From positions 1 through 51,866 of the forward strand of contig NZ_JAATOW010000031.1 in assembly GCF_011806405.1 (NCBI RefSeq): a stretch of 51,866 nucleotides of DNA, written 5' to 3'. Positions within the stretch are counted from its first letter, which is position 1; each line of letters starts with the position of its first letter. The notes below the pieces were generated by a model that was given only the letters and a program-made list of their open reading frames with translations, ran no database searches and was not told the DNA's origin. This document shows positions 45,433 through 51,866 of this stretch, piece by piece. The stretch comes from Pseudooceanicola sp. HF7. GTDB lineage: Bacteria > Pseudomonadota > Alphaproteobacteria > Rhodobacterales > Rhodobacteraceae. The translations under genes and the position numbers were made by a program.

Positions 45433-46905
45433 TTATTCGGCGGCGATTGCCGCGCCGCTTGCCAGGTCGTCCAGGATCGCGGCGGCACAGTCGCGCCCGT
45501 CGCGGATCGCCCAGACCACAAGGGAGGCACCGCGCACGATATCCCCCACCGCGTAGACGCCCGGCAGGCTGGTCTTGCCGCTGCCGAATTCCGCCCGCAC
45601 GGTGCCCCAGCGGGTCACTTCCAGGCCGTCTTCGCCCCAGAGCTTGGGCAGGTCTTCGGGTTCAAAGCCCAAGGCCTTGATCACCAGGTCCGCGTCCTCG
45701 TGGTAGTCGCTGCCCTCGATCACCTCGGGGCTTTGACGGCCCGTGGCATCCGGCGCGCCCAGGCGCATCTTCTGCACCAGCGTCGTCTTGACCACGCCGG
45801 CACCGGCCCCGGCCGCGCCGGGTTCGATCACGCCGGAGGTGAAGCCGACCGGAGCGGACAGCCAGACGAATTCCACGCCTTCCTCTTCCGCGTTGGCGAC
45901 CTCACGCTGGGAACCGGGCATGTTGGCACGGTCCCGGCGATAAAGGCATTTCACGCTTTCCGCGCCCTGGCGGATCGCCGTGCGCACGCAATCCATTGCG
46001 GTATCGCCGCCGCCGATCACGACAACCTTCTTGCCCTCGGCGTTCAGCTCGCCGCTGTCGAACTCGGGCACGGTGTCGCCGAAGTTCGATGCCCGGTTGG
46101 AGGCCGTCAGGTAATCGATGGCCCGGACGATCCCTTTGGAATCGCTGCCTTCTCCGCGCAGGTCGCGGGTCTTGTAGACGCCGGTGGCGATGATGATGGC
46201 GGTGTGCTTTTCGCGGATCTCCGCGAAAGACGTGTCCTCGCCGACATTGCAGTTCTGTACGAATTTGACGCCACCGTCCTCAAGCTGCTTGATGCGGCGC
46301 ATGACCACGTCTTTCTCCAGCTTGAAGCCGGGGATGCCGTAGGTCAGCAGCCCGCCTGCGCGGTCGTAACGGTCATAGACGGTGACCTGAAGGCCGGCGC
46401 GGCGCAGCACGTCTGCGGCGGCCAGGCCACCGGGGCCCGCGCCGATGATTCCCACGCTTTCCTCGCGCTCAACCTCCGGGTTGGCCGGCTTGACCCAGCC
46501 CTTCTCCCAGGCGGTATCGGTGATGTATTTTTCGACAGCACCGATGGTCACTGTTCCGTGACCGGATTGCTCGATCACGCAGTTGCCTTCACACAGGCGG
46601 TCCTGGGGGCAGATGCGACCGCAGATCTCGGGAAAAGTGTTGGTAGCCTGGGAAATTGCATAGGCTTCTTCCAACCGGTGAGTCGCGGTCAGGTTGAGCC
46701 AGTCGGGGATATTGTTGTGCAGCGGGCAGTGGCTTTGGCAGTAGGGCACACCACATTGCGAGCAGCGGCTGGCTTGCTCTTCGGCCTTCGCAGCGGCAAA
46801 CTCTGCGTAAATCTCATCGAAATCGTGGGCGCGTACTTTCGCATCACGTTTCTCGGGCATATCCCGGTCAACGGTCACGAATTTCAGCATCGGTTGCTTC
46901 GCCAC
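45433..46905 (-). CDS. gltD: GltD: glutamate synthase small subunit
   Basis: 490 residues. I start it at GTG 46905 because AAGGAG lies 7 bp upstream; ATG 46890 has no such site. The N-terminal iron-sulfur domain has CSQCGVPYCQSHCP and CGRICPQDRLCEGNC. Two dinucleotide folds follow (GIIGAGPGGLAAADVL for FAD and VVIGGGDTAMDC for NADPH). It passes NADPH electrons to GltB. The order gltD then gltB is the reverse of enteric gltBD. The divergent gap to uppP is AT-rich and should hold its promoter. Confidence 0.96.
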   Translation of the reverse strand: MAKQPMLKFVTVDRDMPEKRDAKVRAHDFDEIYAEFAAAKAEEQASRCSQCGVPYCQSHCPLHNNIPDWLNLTATHRLEEAYAISQATNTFPEICGRICPQDRLCEGNCVIEQSGHGTVTIGAVEKYITDTAWEKGWVKPANPEVEREESVGIIGAGPGGLAAADVLRRAGLQVTVYDRYDRAGGLLTYGIPGFKLEKDVVMRRIKQLEDGGVKFVQNCNVGEDTSFAEIREKHTAIIIATGVYKTRDLRGEGSDSKGIVRAIDYLTASNRASNFGDTVPEFDSGELNAEGKKVVVIGGGDTAMDCVRTAIRQGAESVKCLYRRDRANMPGSQREVANAEEEGVEFVWLSAPVGFTSGVIEPGAAGAGAGVVKTTLVQKMRLGAPDATGRQSPEVIEGSDYHEDADLVIKALGFEPEDLPKLWGEDGLEVTRWGTVRAEFGSGKTSLPGVYAVGDIVRGASLVVWAIRDGRDCAAAILDDLASGAAIAAE

Positions 46906-47063
46906 GGCCTAGCTCCTTTACGCATAACGTCTCGCGAGGTTTTATGACATCGTGAAGGATAATAAAAGTCATAAATGCTGACCTATATTAAAGCTTTTTC
47001 CTTCTACCCCACCCCTGATACCGCTCGGGAGCCCGAATTTATGTAACAAAGCGGACCTATTGT

Positions 47064-47069
47064 TATAAT
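47064..47069 (+). promoter_or_regulatory. Consensus -10 box upstream of uppP
   Basis: TATAAT lies 54 bp before the uppP ATG in an AT-rich patch of the gltD-uppP gap. The -35 hexamer is weak (TATGTA, 18 bp upstream). A fair TTGTTG/TATAAC pair on the opposite strand overlaps it. Confidence 0.45.
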
Positions 47070-47123
47070 TTCCAAGCTTTTTCAACAAACTAGAATCTGC
47101 ACGCGCAAGGAATACCATTCATA

Positions 47124-47954
47124 ATGCCTTTGCTTCATCTTCTGCTGCTCGCGGTCATCCAGGGCATCACAGAGTTTCTGCCCGTCTCTTCCTCAGGCCA
47201 CCTGATTCTCTTGCCCGGCCTCACCGGCATGGCCGACCAGGGCCAGGTGCTGGATGTCGCCGTTCACGTCGGCACGCTCGGGGCCGTCGTGCTCTACTTC
47301 TGGGCTGATGTCCGCGAGGCGATCCAGGGCCTGCCCCGGCTGCTCTCGGGCAAGGCCGACACCCCCGGCTCCCGCCTGGCGATGCTGCTGATCATCGCCA
47401 CCATCCCCGGCATCCTCTTCGGCCTCTTCCTGGCGCTCACCGGCATCGACGACATGCTGCGCTCCGTCGCGGTGATCGGCTGGACCATGCTGGGCTTCGG
47501 CATTCTGCTCTATATTGCGGACCGGCGCGGCGACAGCGGCAAGATGCCAGAGGAATGGACCCTGGTGGAATCGATCAAGTTCGGCCTCTGGCAGGCCATC
47601 GCCCTGATCCCCGGCACCTCGCGCTCGGGCATCTGCATCACCGGCGCGCTCTTCGCCGGATATGAGCGCAAGGCCGCGGCCAAGATCTCCATGCTGATGT
47701 CGATTCCGATGATCATCGCCTCCGCCGCCTACCTGTCAGGAGAGGTCATCGCCACGGCGGATATCCAGGCCGCCAAGGATGGCGCCATCGCGGCGGTCTT
47801 CGCCTTTCTCTCGGCCCTGCTGGCGCTGTCGCTGATGATGAAACTGCTGAATTCGGTCAGCTACACGCCCTATGTCATCTACCGGGTCGTGCTGGGCCTC
47901 TTCCTGCTGTGGTTCGCCTACGTGCACGGCGCGGAAATGCCCGCCCACGCCTGA
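47124..47954 (+). CDS. uppP: UppP (BacA): undecaprenyl-diphosphatase
   Basis: 276 residues, about eight membrane segments. The two signature motifs are EFLPVSSSGHLIL (E17 to L29) and PGTSRSG near residue 170. It removes a phosphate from undecaprenyl diphosphate to recycle the lipid carrier for peptidoglycan and for polyprenyl-linked glycans such as the one the PglC-type enzyme at 24617 would start. It ends convergent to the NDUFA9-like gene with a shared terminator. Confidence 0.96.
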   Translation: MPLLHLLLLAVIQGITEFLPVSSSGHLILLPGLTGMADQGQVLDVAVHVGTLGAVVLYFWADVREAIQGLPRLLSGKADTPGSRLAMLLIIATIPGILFGLFLALTGIDDMLRSVAVIGWTMLGFGILLYIADRRGDSGKMPEEWTLVESIKFGLWQAIALIPGTSRSGICITGALFAGYERKAAAKISMLMSIPMIIASAAYLSGEVIATADIQAAKDGAIAAVFAFLSALLALSLMMKLLNSVSYTPYVIYRVVLGLFLLWFAYVHGAEMPAHA

Positions 47955-47981
47955 CCCCAGGCAACCACCTGCAAGACAACA

Positions 47982-48010
47982 AAAAACCCGGCGAAATTCG
48001 CCGGGTTTTT
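47982..48010. terminator. Bidirectional intrinsic terminator
   Basis: A near-perfect palindrome, AAAAACCCGGCGAA (47982-47995) facing TTCGCCGGGTTTTT (47997-48010), gives a U-run in both directions. It serves uppP and the convergent NDUFA9-like gene. Confidence 0.92.
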
Positions 48011-48031
48011 CATGTTCCGGACAGAGCCGGA

Positions 48032-49015
48032 TCAGATCTTGAGGTTGCGGGCCGAATCCTTGATCGCCGCATATTGCCCCGACGGCCGGTGCGGCCAAAG
48101 GTAATCGGGCATCACGGTTTCCGCCGAGACGGGCTCGATCCCCAGTTCCTCGAAACCCGGCAGTTCGCCGCTGACCACGTTGTCCACCTTGAGCTGGCGC
48201 ACCTGGTCGCGGGTCAGAACGTTGTTGGTGAAGAGCCCCAGGGAAATCGCGGAAAGCACATCCAGGACAGAGCCCAGGATCGCCCCCAGGAAGAAGGGAT
48301 TGTTCACGACGATCCGGCGTCGATGGATCACCTCCAGCATGTCTTTCACGAATTCCGTCAGCGTGCCCTCGTGCGGCCCGCCCAGTTCGTAAATCGCGCC
48401 GGGCGCCTCCCCAGTGACGCCCTTGGCGGCCGCCGCGGCAACGTCATCCACGAAGACTGGCTGGAACAGCGTCTTGCCCCCGAAAAGCGGCAGGATCGGA
48501 CCCAGCTTGCTGAGGCCCGCGAACCTGTTGAAGAAGCCATCCTCTGCCCCGAAGATCACGGAGGGGCGCAGGATCATCGCGCCCGGCATGCTGTCCAGCA
48601 CGGCCTCTTCCCCGGCAGCCTTGGACTGGGCGTATTTGCTGGGGCCCTCTGCATCCGCGCCAAGCGCAGAGATATGGACCATCCGCTCAACCGCTTCCTC
48701 AGAGGCGATCCGGGCGATGCGTCCCGCACCCTCCACGTGGATCGCATCGAAGCTGTTCTTGCCGCCGACATCGAAGGTGCCGACGCAATTCACCACGGCA
48801 TCGGCGCCATGGGTGACACCCCGCACCGAATCGTCATCGCGGATATTGCAGAAGACCGGCTCGACCTGGCCGACAGTGCCATAGGTCCGCAGGAACCCGG
48901 CCTCGTTGGGGCGCCGGCATGCGACGCGCACGCGCCATCCCTCATGCGCGAGGCGCTGGACAATGTAGCGGCCGACGAATCCCGATCCGCCGAACACGGT
49001 GACGAGCTTGGACAT
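48032..49015 (-). CDS. Complex I NDUFA9-like NAD(P)-binding protein
   Basis: 327 residues, atypical SDR. GGSGFVG at 9-15 binds the nucleotide, and VNCVGTFDVGGKNSFDAIHVEGA with HISALGA and SKYAQSKAAGE are hallmarks of the NDUFA9/39-kDa group. In mitochondria this protein is a complex I assembly subunit; in alphaproteobacteria it is present, but its role is less clear (lipid or quinone-linked is often suggested). The C-terminal part has two hydrophobic helices. It is alone between a terminator and the tRNA promoter. Confidence 0.9.
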   Translation of the reverse strand: MSKLVTVFGGSGFVGRYIVQRLAHEGWRVRVACRRPNEAGFLRTYGTVGQVEPVFCNIRDDDSVRGVTHGADAVVNCVGTFDVGGKNSFDAIHVEGAGRIARIASEEAVERMVHISALGADAEGPSKYAQSKAAGEEAVLDSMPGAMILRPSVIFGAEDGFFNRFAGLSKLGPILPLFGGKTLFQPVFVDDVAAAAAKGVTGEAPGAIYELGGPHEGTLTEFVKDMLEVIHRRRIVVNNPFFLGAILGSVLDVLSAISLGLFTNNVLTRDQVRQLKVDNVVSGELPGFEELGIEPVSAETVMPDYLWPHRPSGQYAAIKDSARNLKI

Positions 49016-49126
49016 AAAGCACCTCCGGCTGGTCTAATCATCCTGTTCCTAGCCCTGTCGCAGGGTCGCGGCAAGCGCTCAGGCCGTTTTCTCTACGGCA
49101 GTTTCAGAAAATCCGTCGAATCGCCG

Positions 49127-49155
49127 TTGACAGTGTTTTCCTACGGCCATATACG
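49127..49155 (+). promoter_or_regulatory. Sigma-70 promoter of tRNA-Leu
   Basis: TTGACA (49127-49132), a 17-bp spacer, then TATACG (49150-49155). The expected start falls about 10 bp before the tRNA. This is the clearest promoter in the window. Confidence 0.85.
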
Positions 49156-49171
49156 CCCCTCCACGACACCT

Positions 49172-49257
49172 GCCCAGGTGGCGGAATGGTAGACGCGCTA
49201 GCTTCAGGTGCTAGTACTCGCAAGGGTGTGGAGGTTCGAGTCCTCTCCTGGGCACCA
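49172..49257 (+). tRNA. tRNA-Leu (anticodon CAG)
   Basis: 86 bases including an encoded CCA end. The acceptor arms are GCCCAGG and CCTGGGC. The anticodon loop TTCAGGT sits between CTAGC and GCTAG, and the anticodon CAG (49204-49206) reads CUG, a dominant leucine codon in this GC-rich genome. A long variable arm (TACTCGCAAGGGTGT) confirms a class II tRNA, and the T-loop is GTTCGAGTC. Confidence 0.97.
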
Positions 49258-49261
49258 CGGT

Positions 49262-49302
49262 AAACCCCCGAAAATTATAGCTTAATAATTTCGGGGGTTT
49301 TC
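49262..49302 (+). terminator. Intrinsic terminator of tRNA-Leu
   Basis: AACCCCCGAAA-TTAT on the left pairs with ATAA-TTTCGGGGGTT on the right, followed by a U-run, immediately after the CCA end. The remaining 200 bp to the next gene show nothing clear. Confidence 0.9.
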
Positions 49303-49504
49303 CTGTCCTCTGGACCTTGCCCCACCACATCCCACAGAACAGCGCGCCGGCGAGCACCCCATCCGTGATGGATCTGCCGAAGGATCCCGCCTGATCCGGC
49401 AGCACGCTTGGCCCGATGTTTTCCGTACCAAACCTGCGCTTCAGCGCGCGCACAGGCGGACCGCGCCGGCTCCCCGACCGAATCCGCCTGCCGCGAAAAA
49501 GGAC

Positions 49505-49978
49505 TCAGCCCTTGGCCGCCTCCTGCATCCGGGTCTGGAACTCGCGCCGCAGATCGCGCCGGATCTCTGCCGCACGGAACCGCCGCTGCGCCTCCTCGCC
49601 CTCGACCTCCACCGGGGGCACCCCGGTCGGCTTGCCGTTGTCATCAACGGCCACCATCGTGAAATAGCAGGAATTCGTATGCCGCGAGAGGCCGGAGCGA
49701 ATCTCCTGCGCCTCCACCCGGATCCCGATCTCCATCGAGGTGCGCCCGGTGTGGTTCACCGTGGCGCGGAAAGTCACCAGCTCTCCCACGTTGATCGGCT
49801 CCTTGAAGGTCACCTGGTCGACCGAAAGCGTCACCGCATAGCGTTGCGAATACCGCGAGGCACAGGAGAAGGCGACGCGGTCGAGCAGGTTCAGCAGCGC
49901 ACCCCCATGCACCTTGCCACTGAAGTTCGCCATGTCGGGCGTCATCAGAACGGTCATCTCCAGGGTCTTGTCGGGCAT
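49505..49978 (-). CDS. Acyl-CoA thioesterase, hotdog fold (YciA/ACOT type)
   Basis: 157 residues from ATG 49978, with GGAG 7-8 bp upstream; upstream in-frame sequence is not family-like. The hotdog helix carries NFSGKVHGGALLNLLDRVAF, and SVDQVTFKEPINVGELVTFRATVNHTGRTSMEIGIRV is the typical beta-sheet run. It cleaves acyl-CoA to free acid and CoA; chain length is not readable. A basic, charged C-terminal tail (RRDLRREFQTRMQEAAKG) extends past the fold. Confidence 0.92.
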   Translation of the reverse strand: MPDKTLEMTVLMTPDMANFSGKVHGGALLNLLDRVAFSCASRYSQRYAVTLSVDQVTFKEPINVGELVTFRATVNHTGRTSMEIGIRVEAQEIRSGLSRHTNSCYFTMVAVDDNGKPTGVPPVEVEGEEAQRRFRAAEIRRDLRREFQTRMQEAAKG

Positions 49979-50131
49979 CGGGGTTCTCCGGAACAGAAGG
50001 TTTCCGGTCAGCCTAGATGGACCGTCAGCCACCGCAATATCCGCCGTCGCATTTCCGCGACGCCCCGGGTCAATCGCTGCGCGGCTGCATCAGGGCGGGC
50101 AGCGGGGGCCAGCCCCCGTCCCCTGCGGGGA

Positions 50132-50203
50132 CTCCCCCGAAGTATTTTTGGCCAGATGAAGACAGGATCCCTCTTCATCTGGCCGAAAGTACTTTGGGGG
50201 GAG
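50132..50203. repeat. Long inverted repeat, arms of 31-32 bp
   Basis: The arm 50132-50162 and the arm 50172-50203 are reverse complements except for one indel and about three mismatches, around a 9-base spacer. The inner 13 bp (GGCCAGATGAAGA and its complement) pair perfectly. It resembles extragenic palindromes I recall as common in Rhodobacteraceae. Confidence 0.85.
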
Positions 50204-50255
50204 CCTGCGGAAGTCCTTCCGCAGGCGGGGGGCAAAGCCCCCCTGGTACATTTGC

Positions 50256-50285
50256 AAAAGGCGCGACTCCGCGGGGAGTCGCGCC
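50256..50285 (-). terminator. Intrinsic terminator after the taurine aminotransferase gene
   Basis: A perfect 11-bp stem (50260-50270 with 50275-50285) around a 4-base loop ends in UUUU on the minus strand, 26 bp past the stop. Confidence 0.9.
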
Positions 50286-50310
50286 CTGGCCGTGGGTGCG
50301 TTTGCATGGC

Positions 50311-51684
50311 TCAGCCGAAGACTTCGGTCAGCGCGGCATCGATGGCGGCGGCGATCTCATCGATCTGCTCAGCGGTGACAATCAGCGCGGGCGAAAGGCA
50401 GAGCGTGTTGTTCAGCCCCGGCAGCGAGCGGTTGGTCACGCCGATCATCACGCCGTTGGCCGCGCAATGAGCGACGACCGCCTGGGCCTGCTTTTCGTCG
50501 ACCGGCGCTTTCGTGGCGCGGTCCGCGACCAGTTCGGCGCCGCAGAACAGGCCCGCGCCCCGGACGTCGCCGACGACCTGGTGTTTCGCCTTCAGCTCCT
50601 CGAGGCGCTCCATCAGGCGCGCGCCCATGACCTTGGTGTTCTCCAGCAGGTCTTCGTCTTCGATGATGCGCATGTTCTCGAGCGCGGCGGCCGGCCCGGC
50701 GGTACAGCCGCCGAAGGTGGAGATGTCGCGGAAGTAGTTCATCGGATCGGATGCATCGTCCTTGAACATGTCGAAGACCTCTTCCGTGGTCACGAGGCAG
50801 GCAATCGCCGCGTAGCCGGAGGCGACGCCCTTGGCCATGGTCACCATGTCCGGCTTGATGTCGTAGTTCTGGTAGCCGAACCAGGTCCCCGTACGCCCGA
50901 GCCCGCAGACGACCTCGTCGATGTGCAGCAGGATGTCGTACTTCTTGCAGATCTCCTGCACGCGCTCCCAGTAGCCCTCGGGCGGGGTGATGACGCCGCC
51001 GCCAGCGGTCACGGGCTCAAGGCAGAGCGCGCCGACGGTTTCGGGGCCCTCGCGCAGGATGACCTCTTCGATGGCATCAGCGGCGCGGCGACCGTATTCG
51101 GCGCCCGTGACATCCCATTGCGCGCGGTATTCAAGGCAGTGGGGCACTTCGACGAAACCGGGGGCGAATGGGCCGTATTGCGCATTGCGCTCGGGCTGGC
51201 CGCCGGCGGAGAGGCAGCCGATGGTCGTGCCGTGGTAATCGCGCTCGCGGAACAGGATCTTGTGCTTCTCGCCGCCGTATTTCTTGTGCGCGATCTGGCG
51301 CACCATCTTGAAGGCCTTCTCGTTCGCCTCTGACCCCGAGTTGGTGTAGTAGACGCGGCTCAGCCCCGGCATCTTCTCGATCAGCTTCTCGGCGAAGATC
51401 GCACCTGGCACGGTGCCGGCCGCACCGGCGAAGTAGTTCAGCTTCACCAGCTGGTCGCGCACCGCATCCGCGATGCTTTCGCGGCCATAGCCCACGTTGA
51501 CCGTCCAGACCGCGCCGGACACCGCGTCGAGGTAGCGTTTGCCGGTGGCATCCCAGACATGGATCCCCTTGCCCTCGACGATCACGCGGGGATCGGAGGC
51601 CTCGAACGCCTTGTGTTGCACGAGATGGTGCCAGACGTGGCGCTTGTCTGCGGCGACGACGTCGCTCAAATCGTTATCGTACAT
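50311..51684 (-). CDS. tpa: Taurine--pyruvate aminotransferase (class III)
   Basis: 457 residues, PLP-dependent class III aminotransferase. K285 in TMAKGVASGY binds PLP; HIDEVVCGLGRTG and YYTNSGSEANEKAFKMVRQ are family motifs. The segments RERDYHGTTI and YGPFAPGFVEVPHCLEYR closely recall known taurine:pyruvate aminotransferases rather than generic omega-aminotransferases, hence the specific call. It would deaminate taurine to sulfoacetaldehyde with alanine as co-product. The next steps (Xsc, Pta) and the regulator TauR are not within the window. A strong terminator follows. Confidence 0.82.
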   Translation of the reverse strand: MYDNDLSDVVAADKRHVWHHLVQHKAFEASDPRVIVEGKGIHVWDATGKRYLDAVSGAVWTVNVGYGRESIADAVRDQLVKLNYFAGAAGTVPGAIFAEKLIEKMPGLSRVYYTNSGSEANEKAFKMVRQIAHKKYGGEKHKILFRERDYHGTTIGCLSAGGQPERNAQYGPFAPGFVEVPHCLEYRAQWDVTGAEYGRRAADAIEEVILREGPETVGALCLEPVTAGGGVITPPEGYWERVQEICKKYDILLHIDEVVCGLGRTGTWFGYQNYDIKPDMVTMAKGVASGYAAIACLVTTEEVFDMFKDDASDPMNYFRDISTFGGCTAGPAAALENMRIIEDEDLLENTKVMGARLMERLEELKAKHQVVGDVRGAGLFCGAELVADRATKAPVDEKQAQAVVAHCAANGVMIGVTNRSLPGLNNTLCLSPALIVTAEQIDEIAAAIDAALTEVFG

Positions 51685-51866
51685 GGGGACCTCACCTTCT
51701 TATCCATCTTCGCACATATCCGAGTCGCTGTCGCCCAGACAGTACCAGCCTTGGCTTTTGAATAGATCCAGACGGCGCCCTTCCGCCGCTTCAGGTTGTG
51801 CGCTCTGGCTCTATCGAAGGCGCGGGTCTGGCCCTGTCACCGACCGGCCCTGCCAGCCTATTTTCC
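51685..51866 (-). promoter_or_regulatory. tpa upstream region with CTGG direct repeats
   Basis: On the minus strand CTGG recurs with starts at 51771, 51748 and 51738 (23 and 10 bp apart), as CTGGATCTAT, CTGGTACTGT and CTGGGCG. These recall the CTGGAC-type direct repeats bound by the MocR-type regulator TauR. GGTGAGG just before the ATG is the ribosome site. I saw no gene in this stretch. Confidence 0.35.

Larger units (their letters stand above)
49979..50310. other. Non-coding gap of stacked palindromes
   Basis: 332 bp between two minus-strand genes. It holds GGGGGC/GCCCCC (50104-50117), the long inverted repeat, GGGGGGC/GCCCCCC (near 50226-50243) and the aminotransferase terminator. No coding sequence was recognised. 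Confidence 0.7.

Noticed and set aside
1-51866. CRISPR array, insertion sequence, prophage or integrated island
   Set aside because: No regularly spaced long repeats, transposase, integrase or phage motifs were seen; composition and gene density are even, and the only tRNA has no partial duplicate of its 3' end nearby.

Overview
The window reads as chromosome of a marine-type alphaproteobacterium of the order Rhodobacterales (Roseobacter/Rhodobacter relatives). The grounds are a high-GC, tightly packed gene layout, a NasT-NasS pair heading a nitrate-assimilation operon, the gene order motB-flgE-flgK-flgL-flgI, a taurine:pyruvate aminotransferase, and a TrpD2-like gene at the end of the nas operon. 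This is inference from gene content; no 16S gene is present. Every large gene is intact, apart from ada, which runs off the left edge. I saw no insertion sequence, phage gene or CRISPR array.

Region by region. 1-2055 (minus): partial Ada methylation-damage protein and a pirin. 2316-15941 (plus): a nitrate-assimilation block. The antiterminator NasT and its partner NasS come first, then a leader with an ANTAR-like hairpin, then NrtA, NrtB and a double ATPase, a triple-GAF protein of unknown role, NADH-nitrite reductase NirB-NirD, molybdenum nitrate reductase, and a TrpD2-like protein whose stop overlaps that of glmM. 15938-17278 (minus): GlmM. 17581-23462 (minus): flagellar P-ring, hook-filament junction, hook and motor genes. 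23631-27265 (plus): a three-gene sugar module (SDR reductase, initiating sugar-phosphate transferase, membrane 4,6-dehydratase), which matches the logic of UDP-QuiNAc or a related 6-deoxy-HexNAc primer. 27289-29275 (minus): M19 dipeptidase and a siderophore-interacting reductase. 29685-32425 (plus): UDP-glucuronate epimerase-like enzyme and a glycosyltransferase-methyltransferase fusion.

32665-36818 is a one-carbon block: glutathione-dependent formaldehyde dehydrogenase and S-formylglutathione hydrolase (plus) face FolD-PurU (minus), so both branches end in formate. 37087-38785 (minus): CaiB/BaiF CoA transferase and a small monooxygenase-fold protein. 39212-40408: L-2-hydroxyglutarate oxidase. 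40592-46905 (minus): glutamate synthase, with gltD before gltB; it supplies the glutamate step for the ammonium that the nas block makes. 47124-51684: UppP, an NDUFA9-like protein, tRNA-Leu(CAG), an acyl-CoA thioesterase and a taurine:pyruvate aminotransferase.

The points most worth a second look are the triple-GAF protein and TrpD2-like protein inside the nas operon; the ANTAR-like leader; the double ATPase whose two ATP sites look unequal; a 48-bp block of 11-bp repeats present at two distant intergenic sites; an orphan terminator that may mark a small RNA before lhgO; and the glycosyltransferase-methyltransferase fusion.
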